DNA of 64,000 bases from Prochlorococcus sp. AG-363-N16 (GCA_003280135.1 QCFW01000001.1:1-64000); one strand, 5' to 3'. Shown: positions 1 through 10,365, counted from the stretch's first letter. Numbers and translations are program-made. The notes: generated from the sequence alone by a model not told the origin.

Positions 1-252
1 GTTTTGATTAATCGTCAAAATCGACGAGGGTCAATGATTCAATCTGGAATGAGTATGTTTATCCTTGAAACAGAGCCAGCAGGCTATGTTTTGATGGCTG
101 CTAATGAGGCTGAAAAATCCTCAAACATTACTGTTGTTGATGTTAAAGGTGTAGGTGCATTTGGTAGACTTACTCTTGCTGGTAAAGAAGGTGATGTTGA
201 AGAGGCTGCTGCGGCTGCAATGAGAGCTATTGATTTAATTAATCGTCAGTAA
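1..252 (+). CDS. csoS1D: CsoS1D carboxysome shell protein, C-terminal part (5' truncated by window edge)
   Basis: Frame is open from base 1 ([40 protein letters not shown]...[26 protein letters not shown]); matches remembered C-terminal BMC domain of CsoS1D; lies upstream of rdgB and the cso operon. Confidence 0.85.
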   Translation, partial: VLINRQNRRGSMIQSGMSMFILETEPAGYVLMAANEAEKSSNITVVDVKGVGAFGRLTLAGKEGDVEEAAAAAMRAIDLINRQ

Positions 253-257
253 ATAAT

Positions 258-839
258 TTAAATTTTAAGTTCTCTTATTAGGCTGGGAGCTAAGGCCCTA
301 GCAGCTTTTCCTCTACTTCCTAATTTCATTAATTGTTCTTGCGTTAGTTCCCCATAAGTACACTTCGCTTCTCTTACCCAAAAAATAGATTCAAATTCTC
401 CACCTTCGTATGCGGGAGATTTTAGTACTTCGCCCCAACAGATTCCTTCAGAATGACTAATTAAACTCCCTTTGGAGTCGCATAAAACCATTACACTGTA
501 AAAGCGAGCACTTCTGTATGGGTTGTCTCCTAACTCAGAAAGTATTTTTTTGATCTTCTCTTTATTTGTTTTAGCAAAACGGGCTGAATAAAGACCTGGT
601 GCGTTGTTTAATGCATCAACCTCAAAACCTGAGTCATCAGCTATTACCCAACTACTTGTTATTGCTGCAGCTGCCTTTGCTTTTAATAAAGCATTTTCTA
701 AATATGAAACTCCTGTTTCTTTGACATCAAGTTGGCTTGGTTGCTGGATTACATCTACTGGCAATGGGCCTAGCATGGATTTTATTTCAGAAACTTTTCT
801 AGGGTTTCCACTTGCAATTGTTAAAAGAGGTTTGTCCAA
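258..839 (-). CDS. rdgB: RdgB/HAM1 non-canonical purine NTP pyrophosphatase
   Basis: TIASGNPRKVSEI...VIADDSGFEVDALNNAPGLYSARFA motif. Confidence 0.93.
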   Translation of the reverse strand: MDKPLLTIASGNPRKVSEIKSMLGPLPVDVIQQPSQLDVKETGVSYLENALLKAKAAAAITSSWVIADDSGFEVDALNNAPGLYSARFAKTNKEKIKKILSELGDNPYRSARFYSVMVLCDSKGSLISHSEGICWGEVLKSPAYEGGEFESIFWVREAKCTYGELTQEQLMKLGSRGKAARALAPSLIRELKI

Positions 840-900
840 GGCAAATGATTGGGGCTTTTTGCGGGTTTATCGAATTTATCAGTATTACTTGAAAAAATTT

Positions 901-956
901 CGAGGTAGGTTGGCTTGAACATTCCATCCCTTGGCAAAGCCTAGGGACCTACCTCG
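901..956. repeat. 10-bp perfect inverted repeat (CGAGGTAGGT...ACCTACCTCG) enclosing first copy of an 18-mer direct repeat
   Basis: 901-910 and 947-956 are reverse complements; TTGAACATTCCATCCCTT at 915-932 recurs at 1149-1166. Confidence 0.8.
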
Positions 957-1182
957 TTGAGAAAAGTTACTTAAACCTTTTCAATAACACAACTGAATGT
1001 TTGAGACTTAACACCGAAAAATACAAAGGCTTACATATCAGTCATGCCAAGGATGATAAGCTTAGCTTATGAATCAGTAAAAATAAGGTAATCAGGTTTT
1101 TAGTTAATTCCCCTTGACTTATCTCTATCTAAAAGGGCATTGTCACCTTTGAACATTCCATCCCTTTATTTACGCAAGGCAT

Positions 1183-1494
1183 ATGGCTAACGAAACAATG
1201 GGTATCGCACTCGGCATGATCGAGACACGCGGCCTTGTACCAGCAATTGAAGCTGCTGACGCTATGACCAAGGCTGCTGAAGTGCGCCTTATTGGTCGTG
1301 AATTTGTTGGTGGCGGTTATGTAACTGTTTTAGTTCGTGGAGAAACTGGTGCTGTTAACGCTGCAGTTCGTGCAGGTGCAGACGCTTGTGAGCGTGTAGG
1401 TGACGGACTAGTTGCTGCTCACATTATTGCTCGTCCTCATAGAGAAGTTGAGCCAGCATTAGGAAATGGCAATTTCCTTGGTCAAAAGGACTGA
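1183..1494 (+). CDS. csoS1: CsoS1 major alpha-carboxysome shell hexamer protein
   Basis: MGIALGMIETRGLVPAIEAADAMTKAAEV...GADACERVGDGLVAAHIIARPH. Confidence 0.97.
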   Translation: MANETMGIALGMIETRGLVPAIEAADAMTKAAEVRLIGREFVGGGYVTVLVRGETGAVNAAVRAGADACERVGDGLVAAHIIARPHREVEPALGNGNFLGQKD

Positions 1495-1501
1495 AATAAA
1501 G

Positions 1502-1531
1502 AGCACCTCTTTTAAGAAAGGTGCTGTTTTA
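1502..1531 (+). terminator. Stem-loop in csoS1-cbbL intergenic region (partial terminator or mRNA processing/stability element)
   Basis: AGCACCT-N10-AGGTGCT followed by GTTTTA, between two genes of one operon. Confidence 0.55.
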
Positions 1532-1565
1532 TATCCCTAAATCGACCTAAAGGAGTTTTCTACTA

Positions 1566-2978
1566 ATGAGTAAGAAGTATGACGCTGGGGTTAAGGAGTA
1601 CAGAGACACCTACTGGACTCCAGATTATGTACCCCTAGATACAGATCTCTTGGCTTGCTTTAAATGCACAGGCCAAGAAGGTGTCCCAAGAGAGGAAGTA
1701 GCTGCTGCTGTGGCTGCTGAATCTTCAACAGGTACTTGGTCCACAGTGTGGTCTGAGTTACTTACAGACCTTGAGTTTTATAAGGGTCGCTGCTATCGCA
1801 TTGAAGATGTCCCTGGAGACAAGGAATCTTTCTATGCATTTATTGCATACCCTCTTGACCTTTTTGAAGAAGGTTCTATCACTAATGTTCTAACCTCATT
1901 GGTTGGTAATGTTTTTGGATTTAAGGCTTTACGCCACCTTCGTTTAGAAGACATTCGCTTCCCCATGGCTTTTATAAAGACATGCGGTGGTCCTCCAAAT
2001 GGAATACAAGTTGAAAGAGATCGACTCAATAAATATGGTCGTCCTCTTCTTGGTTGCACCATTAAGCCTAAGCTTGGTCTTTCTGGTAAGAACTATGGCC
2101 GTGTTGTATACGAATGCCTTAGAGGTGGTCTTGACCTAACTAAGGATGATGAAAACATTAATTCACAGCCTTTCCAAAGATGGAGAGAACGTTTTGAATT
2201 TGTTGCTGAAGCTGTAAAGCTTGCTCAACAGGAAACTGGTGAGGTTAAAGGTCATTACCTAAACTGTACTGCTACTACACCTGAAGAGATGTATGAGCGT
2301 GCTGAGTTTGCTAAAGAACTCGACATGCCAATTATCATGCATGACTACATCACTGGTGGTTTTACTGCTAATACAGGTTTAGCTAACTGGTGTCGTAAAA
2401 ATGGCATGTTGCTTCATATTCATAGAGCAATGCATGCTGTTATAGACCGTCATCCAAAGCATGGTATTCATTTCCGTGTTCTTGCTAAGTGTTTACGTCT
2501 ATCGGGTGGAGACCAACTTCACACAGGAACAGTTGTTGGAAAACTAGAGGGTGATCGCCAGACTACTCTCGGTTATATCGATAACTTGCGTGAATCATTT
2601 GTACCAGAAGATCGTACTCGCGGTAATTTCTTTGACCAGGATTGGGGCTCAATGCCTGGTGTCTTTGCTGTTGCTTCTGGTGGTATTCACGTATGGCATA
2701 TGCCAGCACTGCTAGCAATATTTGGTGATGACTCATGCCTACAATTTGGTGGTGGTACTCATGGACATCCATGGGGATCTGCTGCTGGCGCGGCTGCAAA
2801 CCGTGTAGCTCTTGAGGCTTGTGTTAAAGCACGTAATGCAGGAAGAGAAATTGAAAAAGAAAGTCGTGACATTCTTATGGAAGCGGCTAAGCATAGTCCT
2901 GAACTTGCTATTGCACTTGAGACCTGGAAAGAGATCAAGTTCGAGTTCGATACAGTAGACAAGCTCGACGTTCAGTAA
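1566..2978 (+). CDS. cbbL: RuBisCO large subunit, form IA
   Basis: [55 protein letters not shown]. Confidence 0.99.
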   Translation: MSKKYDAGVKEYRDTYWTPDYVPLDTDLLACFKCTGQEGVPREEVAAAVAAESSTGTWSTVWSELLTDLEFYKGRCYRIEDVPGDKESFYAFIAYPLDLFEEGSITNVLTSLVGNVFGFKALRHLRLEDIRFPMAFIKTCGGPPNGIQVERDRLNKYGRPLLGCTIKPKLGLSGKNYGRVVYECLRGGLDLTKDDENINSQPFQRWRERFEFVAEAVKLAQQETGEVKGHYLNCTATTPEEMYERAEFAKELDMPIIMHDYITGGFTANTGLANWCRKNGMLLHIHRAMHAVIDRHPKHGIHFRVLAKCLRLSGGDQLHTGTVVGKLEGDRQTTLGYIDNLRESFVPEDRTRGNFFDQDWGSMPGVFAVASGGIHVWHMPALLAIFGDDSCLQFGGGTHGHPWGSAAGAAANRVALEACVKARNAGREIEKESRDILMEAAKHSPELAIALETWKEIKFEFDTVDKLDVQ

Positions 2979-3072
2979 TAGTTAATAGAAGTAGGCATTG
3001 ACTACTTCTATCTTCTTTTTTAATTAGCCGATTTTCTCGGCACCCTTATTCATTCATTTTCACAGGTTCACC

Positions 3073-3414
3073 ATGCCTTTCCAGAGCACAGTTGGTGACT
3101 ATCAAACAGTTGCCACCCTGGAAACATTCGGCTTTTTACCGCCGATGACCCAGGACGAAATTTACGACCAAATTGCATACATCATTGCTCAGGGCTGGAG
3201 CCCAGTTATTGAGCATGTTCATCCAAGTGGTTCCATGCAGACATATTGGTCTTATTGGAAGTTGCCATTCTTTGGTGAAAAAGATCTAAACGTTGTAGTC
3301 AATGAGCTAGAAGCTTGTCATCGGGCATATCCTGATCATCACGTTCGTATCGTTGGTTACGACGCTTACACACAAAGTCAGGGTACCTGCTTTGTTGTCT
3401 TTGAGGGACGCTGA
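3073..3414 (+). CDS. cbbS: RuBisCO small subunit
   Basis: YWKLPFFGEKDL...VRIVGYDAYTQSQGTCFVVF; follows cbbL. Confidence 0.98.
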   Translation: MPFQSTVGDYQTVATLETFGFLPPMTQDEIYDQIAYIIAQGWSPVIEHVHPSGSMQTYWSYWKLPFFGEKDLNVVVNELEACHRAYPDHHVRIVGYDAYTQSQGTCFVVFEGR

Positions 3415-3518
3415 ACTTAATTCAGCTTTCAATTGCTAAGTAGTCCCGAGTTTCGAGGCTACTTAGCATCTTCAGAGAAGTTTTTCTTCTCTAATTACTA
3501 AGTTTTAAAAGGGCGGAC

Positions 3519-5873
3519 ATGGCAAAACAATCAAGTCGAGAACTAGCACTTGAGAGGCGTAAAGCTCTCAGCACAGGAGGAAAGAAATCCTCCTCAGTAA
3601 GTACTGCAACTCCTAATCGAATTAGGACTGCTGCAGATGTTGCTGTCACTAGAACAGACAAATCTTTTGTTAAATCAACTAAGAAAGCTTTGGCTGTTAA
3701 TCCTTCTGTTGCTAATTCAAATAGTTTTTCTGCCTCTACTACACAAACTAGTAGTCATTCTTCTGTCCATAAAAGTAAGCGTATAAATAATCCAAGTCGC
3801 GAGTTGGTATTAGCTCGAAGAGAAGCTTTGTCTCAAAAAGGTAAAACAGCTGATAATAGTAAAGATAGAACACGTGTTGATGTGGCGAAAACATCCTCTG
3901 TAAAATCACCTTCGGGAACATCTGTTGAAGCTTGCTGTGAGCCATGTGCAGAGAAAGAACGCGAGTCTTCTCAAGACATTTCTAAAGGTTTAACTAAAGT
4001 ATCCAAGCGAACTGTTAGGCGAAATTCAACTACTAAGCGAAGGTCTATAGAGAATCCGAGTAGAGCTCTTGTTTTGGCCAGACGTGAATCTATGTCAAAG
4101 CATGGGAAATCTGCTTCAAAACAACCGACATCAGCAGCTTCTGTGGCTCGTCAAGGTAACCCTGATTTATCTAGCCGTGAGATATCTCAACGTGTTAGAG
4201 AATTACGTAGCAAAAGCGGAGCTACAGGATCTCATAGGACATGTGGGACTAGACCTTGCGGACCTAATCGTAATGGATCTAAGCAGGCTGCACTTGCTGC
4301 AGCTGATGCGCATTGGAAAGTAGGCTCTAGTGAGACTGCTTCAGGTCAAATAGTTACAGGAACTCAAGCTAATAGGTCAATAAAAACTACTGGCAACGAA
4401 GCAAGTACTTGTCGTTCTATTACTGGTACACAATATTTAGGCGCTGAAACTATAAATACATTCTGTGAAACAACTACTTCTTTTGCGCAACCAGAAAAAG
4501 TTGCTTTGACTAATACAAGTCATGGCAATCTTGTTACTGGTAATGAAGTTGGTAGATCTGAAAAGGTAACAGGGGACGAGCCTGGTACATGCAAAACTTT
4601 GACCGGGACTGAATATGTTTCAGCTAATCAATCGACTTCTTATTGTGGAGGGGTGCAACCTTCCCCAAGGAAAGTAGGGCAAAGTCTTACTGTTGATGGC
4701 AGGAAAGTGAGTGGTGTCATGGTTGGTCGCTCTTCACGAGTTACAGGTGATGAGGCTGGCAGTGATAAGAATTTAACTGGTGATCAATACCTTGGTTCTG
4801 AGCCGTTGCCTGATGGTAGGCCTGCGGAGAAAGTTGGTGTTTTTAATACTTTGAGCGGAAGCAGTGTCACTGGAACTGGAGTTGAGCGTAGCCAATCAGT
4901 TACAGGAAATGAGTATGGGAGCTGTAAGAACATAACTGGAGACGAGTATGTTGGCTCGCAACAATATGAGTCTTTTTGTGGAAGCAGACCTCAGCCAGAA
5001 GCTTTAAAAGTAGGACTTAGCCTTACTAATAAAGCTCAGTCTGTGAGCGGAACTATGACCGGTCGATCAGAATTAGTCACAGGTGACGAGCCAGGAACTT
5101 GCAAAGCAGTAACTGGCACCCCTTATGCTGGATTAGAAGATGCAGCTCAATTATGTGATACGACTTCAGTTGATGAAATTCAACACAGAACACCTAGAAG
5201 GTTAGGTACACCAGGTCCAAGTATGACAGGGCAACAGCCTGGGATAGGTGGTGTTATGACAGGAGCAAGAAAGGGTGCTTGTGAGAATTTGACTGGAACT
5301 CCTTATATCGGTTCAGATCAGCTAGCAGAAACTTGTGGATATAATACTTATGAGAGTAGTCGTGAGACTTCTGTTGGAACAAAATTTTCTGTCCAATCAC
5401 CTGCTATAGCTGCACAGTCTGAACGTGAAAATATATCTTCTGTAACTGGAACTATCTATGAAAAAGGATCACATATCACAGGACCTTTTGATATGGCTAC
5501 AAACAAAGTTACTGGCACTGAGCAGTTCAGGTTTGATCAGCGTGGAAAATCTTTGAATGTAATTCCTCAGGACTCTGCAGATTTAATCTCGGAAGATAAA
5601 AAGCGTGCTCAATCAAGGATTACTGGAGAAGGACAATCTGCTGGCTTAAATATTACCGGAGATGATTGGGCCAGAGGTGAAAGGGTTACAGGAACAGAAG
5701 GTGCTTCTTCGAGAAGACGTAATCCTTCTCGTCCAGGAGGGATGAATGCAATGCCTGCTCGTGATTTAAAAAGAAATGATGACGTTGCACAACCTGACTT
5801 CCTTATAACTGGATCTAGTGGAAACACTAGAGATGGACAGTTGGTAACTTTTTCAGGTGGAGCTAGAGGTTAA
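3519..5873 (+). CDS. csoS2: CsoS2 carboxysome assembly scaffold (disordered repeat protein)
   Basis: N-terminal NPSRELVLARREALSxxGK repeats, middle VTGDEPGTCKxVTGTxYxG repeats, C-terminal ITGSSGNTRDGQLVTFSGGARG. Confidence 0.97.
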   Translation: MAKQSSRELALERRKALSTGGKKSSSVSTATPNRIRTAADVAVTRTDKSFVKSTKKALAVNPSVANSNSFSASTTQTSSHSSVHKSKRINNPSRELVLARREALSQKGKTADNSKDRTRVDVAKTSSVKSPSGTSVEACCEPCAEKERESSQDISKGLTKVSKRTVRRNSTTKRRSIENPSRALVLARRESMSKHGKSASKQPTSAASVARQGNPDLSSREISQRVRELRSKSGATGSHRTCGTRPCGPNRNGSKQAALAAADAHWKVGSSETASGQIVTGTQANRSIKTTGNEASTCRSITGTQYLGAETINTFCETTTSFAQPEKVALTNTSHGNLVTGNEVGRSEKVTGDEPGTCKTLTGTEYVSANQSTSYCGGVQPSPRKVGQSLTVDGRKVSGVMVGRSSRVTGDEAGSDKNLTGDQYLGSEPLPDGRPAEKVGVFNTLSGSSVTGTGVERSQSVTGNEYGSCKNITGDEYVGSQQYESFCGSRPQPEALKVGLSLTNKAQSVSGTMTGRSELVTGDEPGTCKAVTGTPYAGLEDAAQLCDTTSVDEIQHRTPRRLGTPGPSMTGQQPGIGGVMTGARKGACENLTGTPYIGSDQLAETCGYNTYESSRETSVGTKFSVQSPAIAAQSERENISSVTGTIYEKGSHITGPFDMATNKVTGTEQFRFDQRGKSLNVIPQDSADLISEDKKRAQSRITGEGQSAGLNITGDDWARGERVTGTEGASSRRRNPSRPGGMNAMPARDLKRNDDVAQPDFLITGSSGNTRDGQLVTFSGGARG

Positions 5874-5880
5874 TTGACCC

Positions 5881-7413
5881 ATGGCCTATAGAACTTTGGC
5901 CAAGAATAAAGAGCGTTTCCTGGGACCTACAGCTCCTAGGAAGAGACATTTTTATTCAAAAGACGCTCAGTCTAATTTAGGCAATACTTCTATAGGTCAT
6001 CACTTTGGCTTTCATCCTTTGACTGATCAGTTAGTTAATAGTCAATTGAGAGATTATGAGCTTGAGGTTAAAGGAAGGTTTGATAAAATTGTCCCTTTTC
6101 TAAAAAACCTTTCAGCATCTCAGCATGAAAATGATTTTGTTGCTCTAGCACAGGAAAAAGCTAAGTCTGTTTTAGGTTTTGAACTTCCAAAACATGTCTT
6201 AGAAAAAGCTTGGGTTAGGCCTTTGGATATGAGAGCTTTGTTTGCTTGGTGTGTTTTTGAAGTGCATAAGCATACTAGTAATCAATTTTTTAATTCTGAC
6301 CCACTCCAGGGTTCTGAAGGTAGTAGAAATGCAAAAACATTCCAAAATTTTTTACACGAATGTGGATTTCACCTATTAGATATAACTCCTTGTGCAGATG
6401 GACGTTTGGCCCATTCGATTGCCTATGCATTGCGCATACCATTTAGTTCAGTTCGTAGACGATCTCATGCAGGAGCATTGTTTGATGTAGAAAATACAGT
6501 TAATCGCTGGGTTAAGACTGAACATAAACGTTATAGAGAAGGCTCCCCAAATGGTGCAAATGAACCCACTCGCTATTTAAAGGTAGTTCTTTATCATTTC
6601 AGTTCAATTAGCCCTTCTCATCAAGGTTGTGCAGCTCATGGTAGTAATGATGAACTAGCAGCATCAGCTGGATTGCAACGTTTGCGTGATTTTCGTCAAA
6701 CAGTGGAAAACAGTTTTTGCTGTGGCGCCTCTGTGGACCTATTGCTTATTGGTCTTGATACAGATACGGATGCAATAAGAGTTCATGTCCCAGATGCAGA
6801 AAGCAATGTAGATCTTCACAAATGGGTTTCTGTTCTAGACATATATCAAGCAACTAGAAATTCATCAGTTGATGCAGCAATGAGCAATATTGATGAAGCA
6901 ATTCAGATTGCTTCTCCCGGGAGAACAGATCCAGGAATGGTTAAATTTATTTCTCGATTAATTGCAAATAATATTTCTCAAATTGATTATGTTCAAGAAC
7001 TTCATAATGGCCCTTACCCAGACGCTGGCCATGCAGAGCGTTTTATTGGTGTTGGAATTGGTTTTAAAGAAGTACATTTACGGAATCTCACTTATTTCTC
7101 GCATCTAGATACAGTTGAGGAGGGAGCACCAGATTTGGATGTAGGAGTAAAAATCTTTAAAGGTTTAAATATCTCGCAAGACTTGCCAATACCTGTTGTT
7201 ATTAGATTTGATTATTCAGGAAGAGTCCCAGGTGCAAGGGAGAGAGCAATTGATGATTGCAAAAGAGTTGATAATGCAATTACATCTAGATATCGAGAAT
7301 TAGTAGAGAGTGGGCTTTTGCATACTTGCTTAACTATTCGAGACCGTGACAAAAAAAACCCTGCAGAGGTTGTGGGGTCTTCTTTACACCCTGCCATCCA
7401 GGAGGAACATTAA
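5881..7413 (+). CDS. csoSCA: CsoSCA (CsoS3) carboxysomal beta-type carbonic anhydrase
   Basis: Position after csoS2 and length; CADGRLAHSIAYALRIP and HQGCAAHGSNDELAA motifs. Confidence 0.95.
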   Translation: MAYRTLAKNKERFLGPTAPRKRHFYSKDAQSNLGNTSIGHHFGFHPLTDQLVNSQLRDYELEVKGRFDKIVPFLKNLSASQHENDFVALAQEKAKSVLGFELPKHVLEKAWVRPLDMRALFAWCVFEVHKHTSNQFFNSDPLQGSEGSRNAKTFQNFLHECGFHLLDITPCADGRLAHSIAYALRIPFSSVRRRSHAGALFDVENTVNRWVKTEHKRYREGSPNGANEPTRYLKVVLYHFSSISPSHQGCAAHGSNDELAASAGLQRLRDFRQTVENSFCCGASVDLLLIGLDTDTDAIRVHVPDAESNVDLHKWVSVLDIYQATRNSSVDAAMSNIDEAIQIASPGRTDPGMVKFISRLIANNISQIDYVQELHNGPYPDAGHAERFIGVGIGFKEVHLRNLTYFSHLDTVEEGAPDLDVGVKIFKGLNISQDLPIPVVIRFDYSGRVPGARERAIDDCKRVDNAITSRYRELVESGLLHTCLTIRDRDKKNPAEVVGSSLHPAIQEEH

Positions 7414-7690
7414 AATGTTGATTTGCAAGGTACTTAAGCCGCTTGTCTCTACCAATAGAATACCTGGGTTTGAACACAAGCATCTCCAGGTAGTGTTAGA
7501 TGGAAGTTCTAAAAAAGTTGCAGTTGATGCGGTTGGATGTAAGCCTGATGATTGGGTGATTTGCGTAGGTAGCTCAGCGGCTAGAGAGGCTGCAGGAAGC
7601 AAGTCTTATCCTAGTGATCTTACTATCGTAGGTATTATTGATCATTGGCAACCCGAGTCTTCTTCGTCAGCTTCTGGAGGGTCTGCTTAA
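7414..7690 (+). CDS. csoS4A: CsoS4A carboxysome vertex pentamer protein
   Basis: MLICKVLKPLVSTNRIPGFEHKHLQVVL...DLTIVGIIDHW; ATG at 7414. Confidence 0.94.
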
Positions 7691-7941
7691 TGGAAATAAT
7701 GCAAGTTATGGGTAGATTAGTTTGTACTCAGAGAGTTGACGGATTAGGGCATATGCATTTACGTGTTTTAAGGAATAATAAAGGCAAGAAATTAGTAGCT
7801 GTTGACCCTGTTGGAGCACGTGAAGGAAATTGGGTGTTTACTGCTAGCGGTTCTGCTGCAAGGTTTGCTTGCCATGATCCATCTACTCAAACTGATTTAA
7901 CAATTGGTGGGATAATTGATTTTTGGAAGCCTGATGAATAG
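7690..7941 (+). CDS. csoS4B: CsoS4B carboxysome vertex pentamer protein
   Basis: MEIMQVMGRLVCTQRVDGLGHMHLRVLRN...DLTIGGIIDFWKPDE; start overlaps csoS4A stop (TAATG). Confidence 0.93.
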   Translation: MEIMQVMGRLVCTQRVDGLGHMHLRVLRNNKGKKLVAVDPVGAREGNWVFTASGSAARFACHDPSTQTDLTIGGIIDFWKPDE

Positions 7942-7984
7942 TCCCAAAATCGTTGTTTCCTTTTTTAATTAAATTTTTATTTAA

Positions 7985-8512
7985 ATGACTAACTCTTCAC
8001 CTCGACGCATTCCTAAAAATAAAAAATCTTCGGATCCATCCAAGCAGGTAGTAGACGTAACACCTGAAAAAGGTGGTAAACAAACTTCACCTTCCGAGAA
8101 AAGAGTTCCCACGGAAAAGTCTTCACTTAATAAATTACAAGGTTCTAATTCTAAAGGATCCTCAATAGGAGGTTCAATAAAACCCTCTTCTTTAAAATCA
8201 TCAAATGATGGTTTTCGCCAAGGAATAGCTTTGGGCATGATCGAGACTAGAGGAGTGGTTCCTGCTATTGAGGCTGCTGATGCAATGACGAAAGCAGCAG
8301 AAGTGACATTGATAGCGAGAGAATTTGTTGGTGGAGGGTATGTAACAGTTATGGTAAGAGGAGAAACTGGTGCTGTTAATGCTTCTATACGTGCAGGTGC
8401 AGATGCTTGTGAAAGAGTTGGTGATGGATTAGTAGCAGCACATATAATTGCAAGGCCTCATGTTGAGATTGAATCTGTTCTCAAGCCAAGCGGGGCATCA
8501 CGAAGGAGTTAA
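7985..8512 (+). CDS. csoS1E: CsoS1-type BMC shell protein with ~75-aa basic, Ser/Lys-rich N-terminal extension (CsoS1E-like)
   Basis: C-terminal ~90 aa nearly identical to csoS1 at 1183; N-terminus low complexity and basic. Confidence 0.7.
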   Translation: MTNSSPRRIPKNKKSSDPSKQVVDVTPEKGGKQTSPSEKRVPTEKSSLNKLQGSNSKGSSIGGSIKPSSLKSSNDGFRQGIALGMIETRGVVPAIEAADAMTKAAEVTLIAREFVGGGYVTVMVRGETGAVNASIRAGADACERVGDGLVAAHIIARPHVEIESVLKPSGASRRS

Positions 8513-8579
8513 AGCAAGCCTTTTAGTAATAATTTTTTTAACTTGGACCTGTTTGTTATAAGTTTATCTAAATATACAA

Positions 8580-8840
8580 TTGCAAAAAATGAGTCAATGG
8601 AAAGAAAGAACTCGCCCTAACAGGTTGGAAAGAAGAATCGAATTCCCAAGTTATGAAGAAACAAGAGACTTCCTTGATAAATTAGGGAAACTTTGTGAGA
8701 AGAGTAAAAGGTACCCAGATATAAGTTTCGGGAAAACATATGTGAATCTAACTTTGAAACCAGGAGATGATAGTTTGGATGAAAAAATAGCTGAACTTGA
8801 CCATAAACTTGCTTTGGAAATTGATAAATTAATAAGCTAA
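8580..8840 (+). CDS. Pterin carbinolamine dehydratase-like RuBisCO assembly factor acRAF (likely true start MSQWKERT at 8589)
   Basis: Position at end of cso cluster; WKERTRPNRLERRIEFPSYEETRDFLDKLG...SFGKTYVNLTL. Confidence 0.75.
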   Translation: MQKMSQWKERTRPNRLERRIEFPSYEETRDFLDKLGKLCEKSKRYPDISFGKTYVNLTLKPGDDSLDEKIAELDHKLALEIDKLIS

Positions 8841-8854
8841 CTTTCTTTTTCTTT

Positions 8855-9112
8855 TTAATTTTTTAGCTCTGCCAAGTCTCTTTTGATTAATGCCATTAAA
8901 TAAGAAGGAGCTTTATATCGCCCTGGAAGACATCTATTAAGTGTTTCTAAGTGGCCCCAGCAAACGGTTCTTTGAATTTCTTCGGAGCTCCTTCCTTGCT
9001 GCAGAAGCCTTCTTAGGGCTTTGCAGTAAAGAGGATAGCCTGCCTCTAACTCCCCAATCGTTAGCTTTGCTGTAGCCATGAAAAAAGGAAGACTCACTAT
9101 CAATCTAGACAA
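8855..9112 (-). CDS. Conserved cyanobacterial small protein (DUF3136-like)
   Basis: TIGELEAGYPLYCKALRRLLQQGRS...TVCWGHLETLNRCLPGRYK; family name from memory. Confidence 0.6.
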   Translation of the reverse strand: MSRLIVSLPFFMATAKLTIGELEAGYPLYCKALRRLLQQGRSSEEIQRTVCWGHLETLNRCLPGRYKAPSYLMALIKRDLAELKN

Positions 9113-9166
9113 TCAAGGTACCCGGTAGCAAAAATGTTCGCTAAGAGTTACTCAAATTATCTCAAG

Positions 9167-9568
9167 TTAAGCTTTTTCTATATAGGCAATACAATCAATT
9201 TCTACTAATGCGCCTTTGGGTAATGCAGCTACCTCTACACAAGCTCTTGCAGGACTAACTTTGCCTTTGAAAAAATTTGAATAGATTGTATTGACTTTTT
9301 CAAAATCTTTAAGGTTTTTCAGATAAATCGTAGTTCTCACTACATTAGCTGCTGTTGCGTTTGCAGCTTTTAGAACTGCTTCGAGGTTCTTAAGTACTTG
9401 ATCAGCCTCTTCTAAAACATTCCCATTTCCAACGATTAAACCTGTAGATGGATTTAATGCTATTTGACCTGAACAATAAAGCCATCCGTTTACCAAGACA
9501 GCTTGGCTATATGGTCCTACAGGAGCAGGGGCAAAATTAGTCTCTATTGCTTTAAGAGAAGGATTCAT
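9167..9568 (-). CDS. ridA: RidA/YjgF family reactive intermediate deaminase
   Basis: APVGPYSQAVLVNGWLYCSGQIALNP...VSPARACVEVAALPKGALVEIDCIA. Confidence 0.95.
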   Translation of the reverse strand: MNPSLKAIETNFAPAPVGPYSQAVLVNGWLYCSGQIALNPSTGLIVGNGNVLEEADQVLKNLEAVLKAANATAANVVRTTIYLKNLKDFEKVNTIYSNFFKGKVSPARACVEVAALPKGALVEIDCIAYIEKA

Positions 9569-9603
9569 AAAAAAATGACGACTAAATCTATTAAAGCTTT
9601 CTT

Positions 9604-10365
9604 CTAACCATTCCAGTTGTTTTTATGATTCCGTAACGCTTGAAATTCATTAACGGATTGTGCTCTTAAAAATAAATTTGTTTTTCTCTCTTCTGCAAGT
9701 TTACTAGGAATACTTAGAAAACCATTAGCTCTTTTTTTTGAAACATCTTTAAGCCTTTTTTTTATATCCAAGTCATTTGGAAAAAGTTTATGAGCCCAAC
9801 GAAGGTTGGCCTCAGTATATTCGTGAGCGCAATAAATTTTAGTTTGTGAAGGTAATTTATTAACACGCTGCAAAGAGTTAAACATTTCCTGATAAGTTCC
9901 CTCAAATATTCGTCCACATCCACCACCAAATAAGGTGTCCCCAATAAATAATGCAGGTACCTTTCTCTTGTTTTTATCGTCTGATAAATAGTAAGCAAGA
10001 TGATTAGATGTATGTCCTGGTACTTCTATTACTTTTATTTGATATCCCATTAATGAAATATTTTCTTGGTCAGATACTGAATAGGACTGAAAAGGAATCC
10101 TATTAATATCTTTTTTCGATGCTATTACTGAAGCAAATGGCCAATGCTTTATAAGATCTGGGGTTCCGCCAATGTGATCATCATGATGATGCGTTTGAAG
10201 AATCGCATGTAACTTATAATTGTTGTCTTTTATCCATTGAATGACTGGTTTGGATATTGCAGGATCAACAACAACAACTTGTTTCCCAATTTGCCATACC
10301 CATATAATGTTGTCCTTTAAGACTGGAATGGCATGAATTATGAAATCTTCATTTTCGTTTGGCAT
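9604..10365 (-). CDS. gloB: Hydroxyacylglutathione hydrolase (glyoxalase II)
   Basis: ILQTHHHDDHIGG metal-binding motif; GDTLFGGGCGRIFEGT. Confidence 0.93.
   Translation of the reverse strand: MPNENEDFIIHAIPVLKDNIIWVWQIGKQVVVVDPAISKPVIQWIKDNNYKLHAILQTHHHDDHIGGTPDLIKHWPFASVIASKKDINRIPFQSYSVSDQENISLMGYQIKVIEVPGHTSNHLAYYLSDDKNKRKVPALFIGDTLFGGGCGRIFEGTYQEMFNSLQRVNKLPSQTKIYCAHEYTEANLRWAHKLFPNDLDIKKRLKDVSKKRANGFLSIPSKLAEERKTNLFLRAQSVNEFQALRNHKNNWNG

Noticed and set aside
604-918. Plus-strand ORF 604-918 opposite rdgB
   Set aside because: Antisense of rdgB coding sequence with low-complexity translation.
1832-2962. Minus-strand ORFs 1832-2062, 2563-2799, 2759-2962 inside cbbL
   Set aside because: Antisense shadows of a highly conserved gene; no recognizable protein features.
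3519-5873. Possible novel repeat protein at csoS2
   Set aside because: Repeats are the known CsoS2 N-, M- and C-region architecture.
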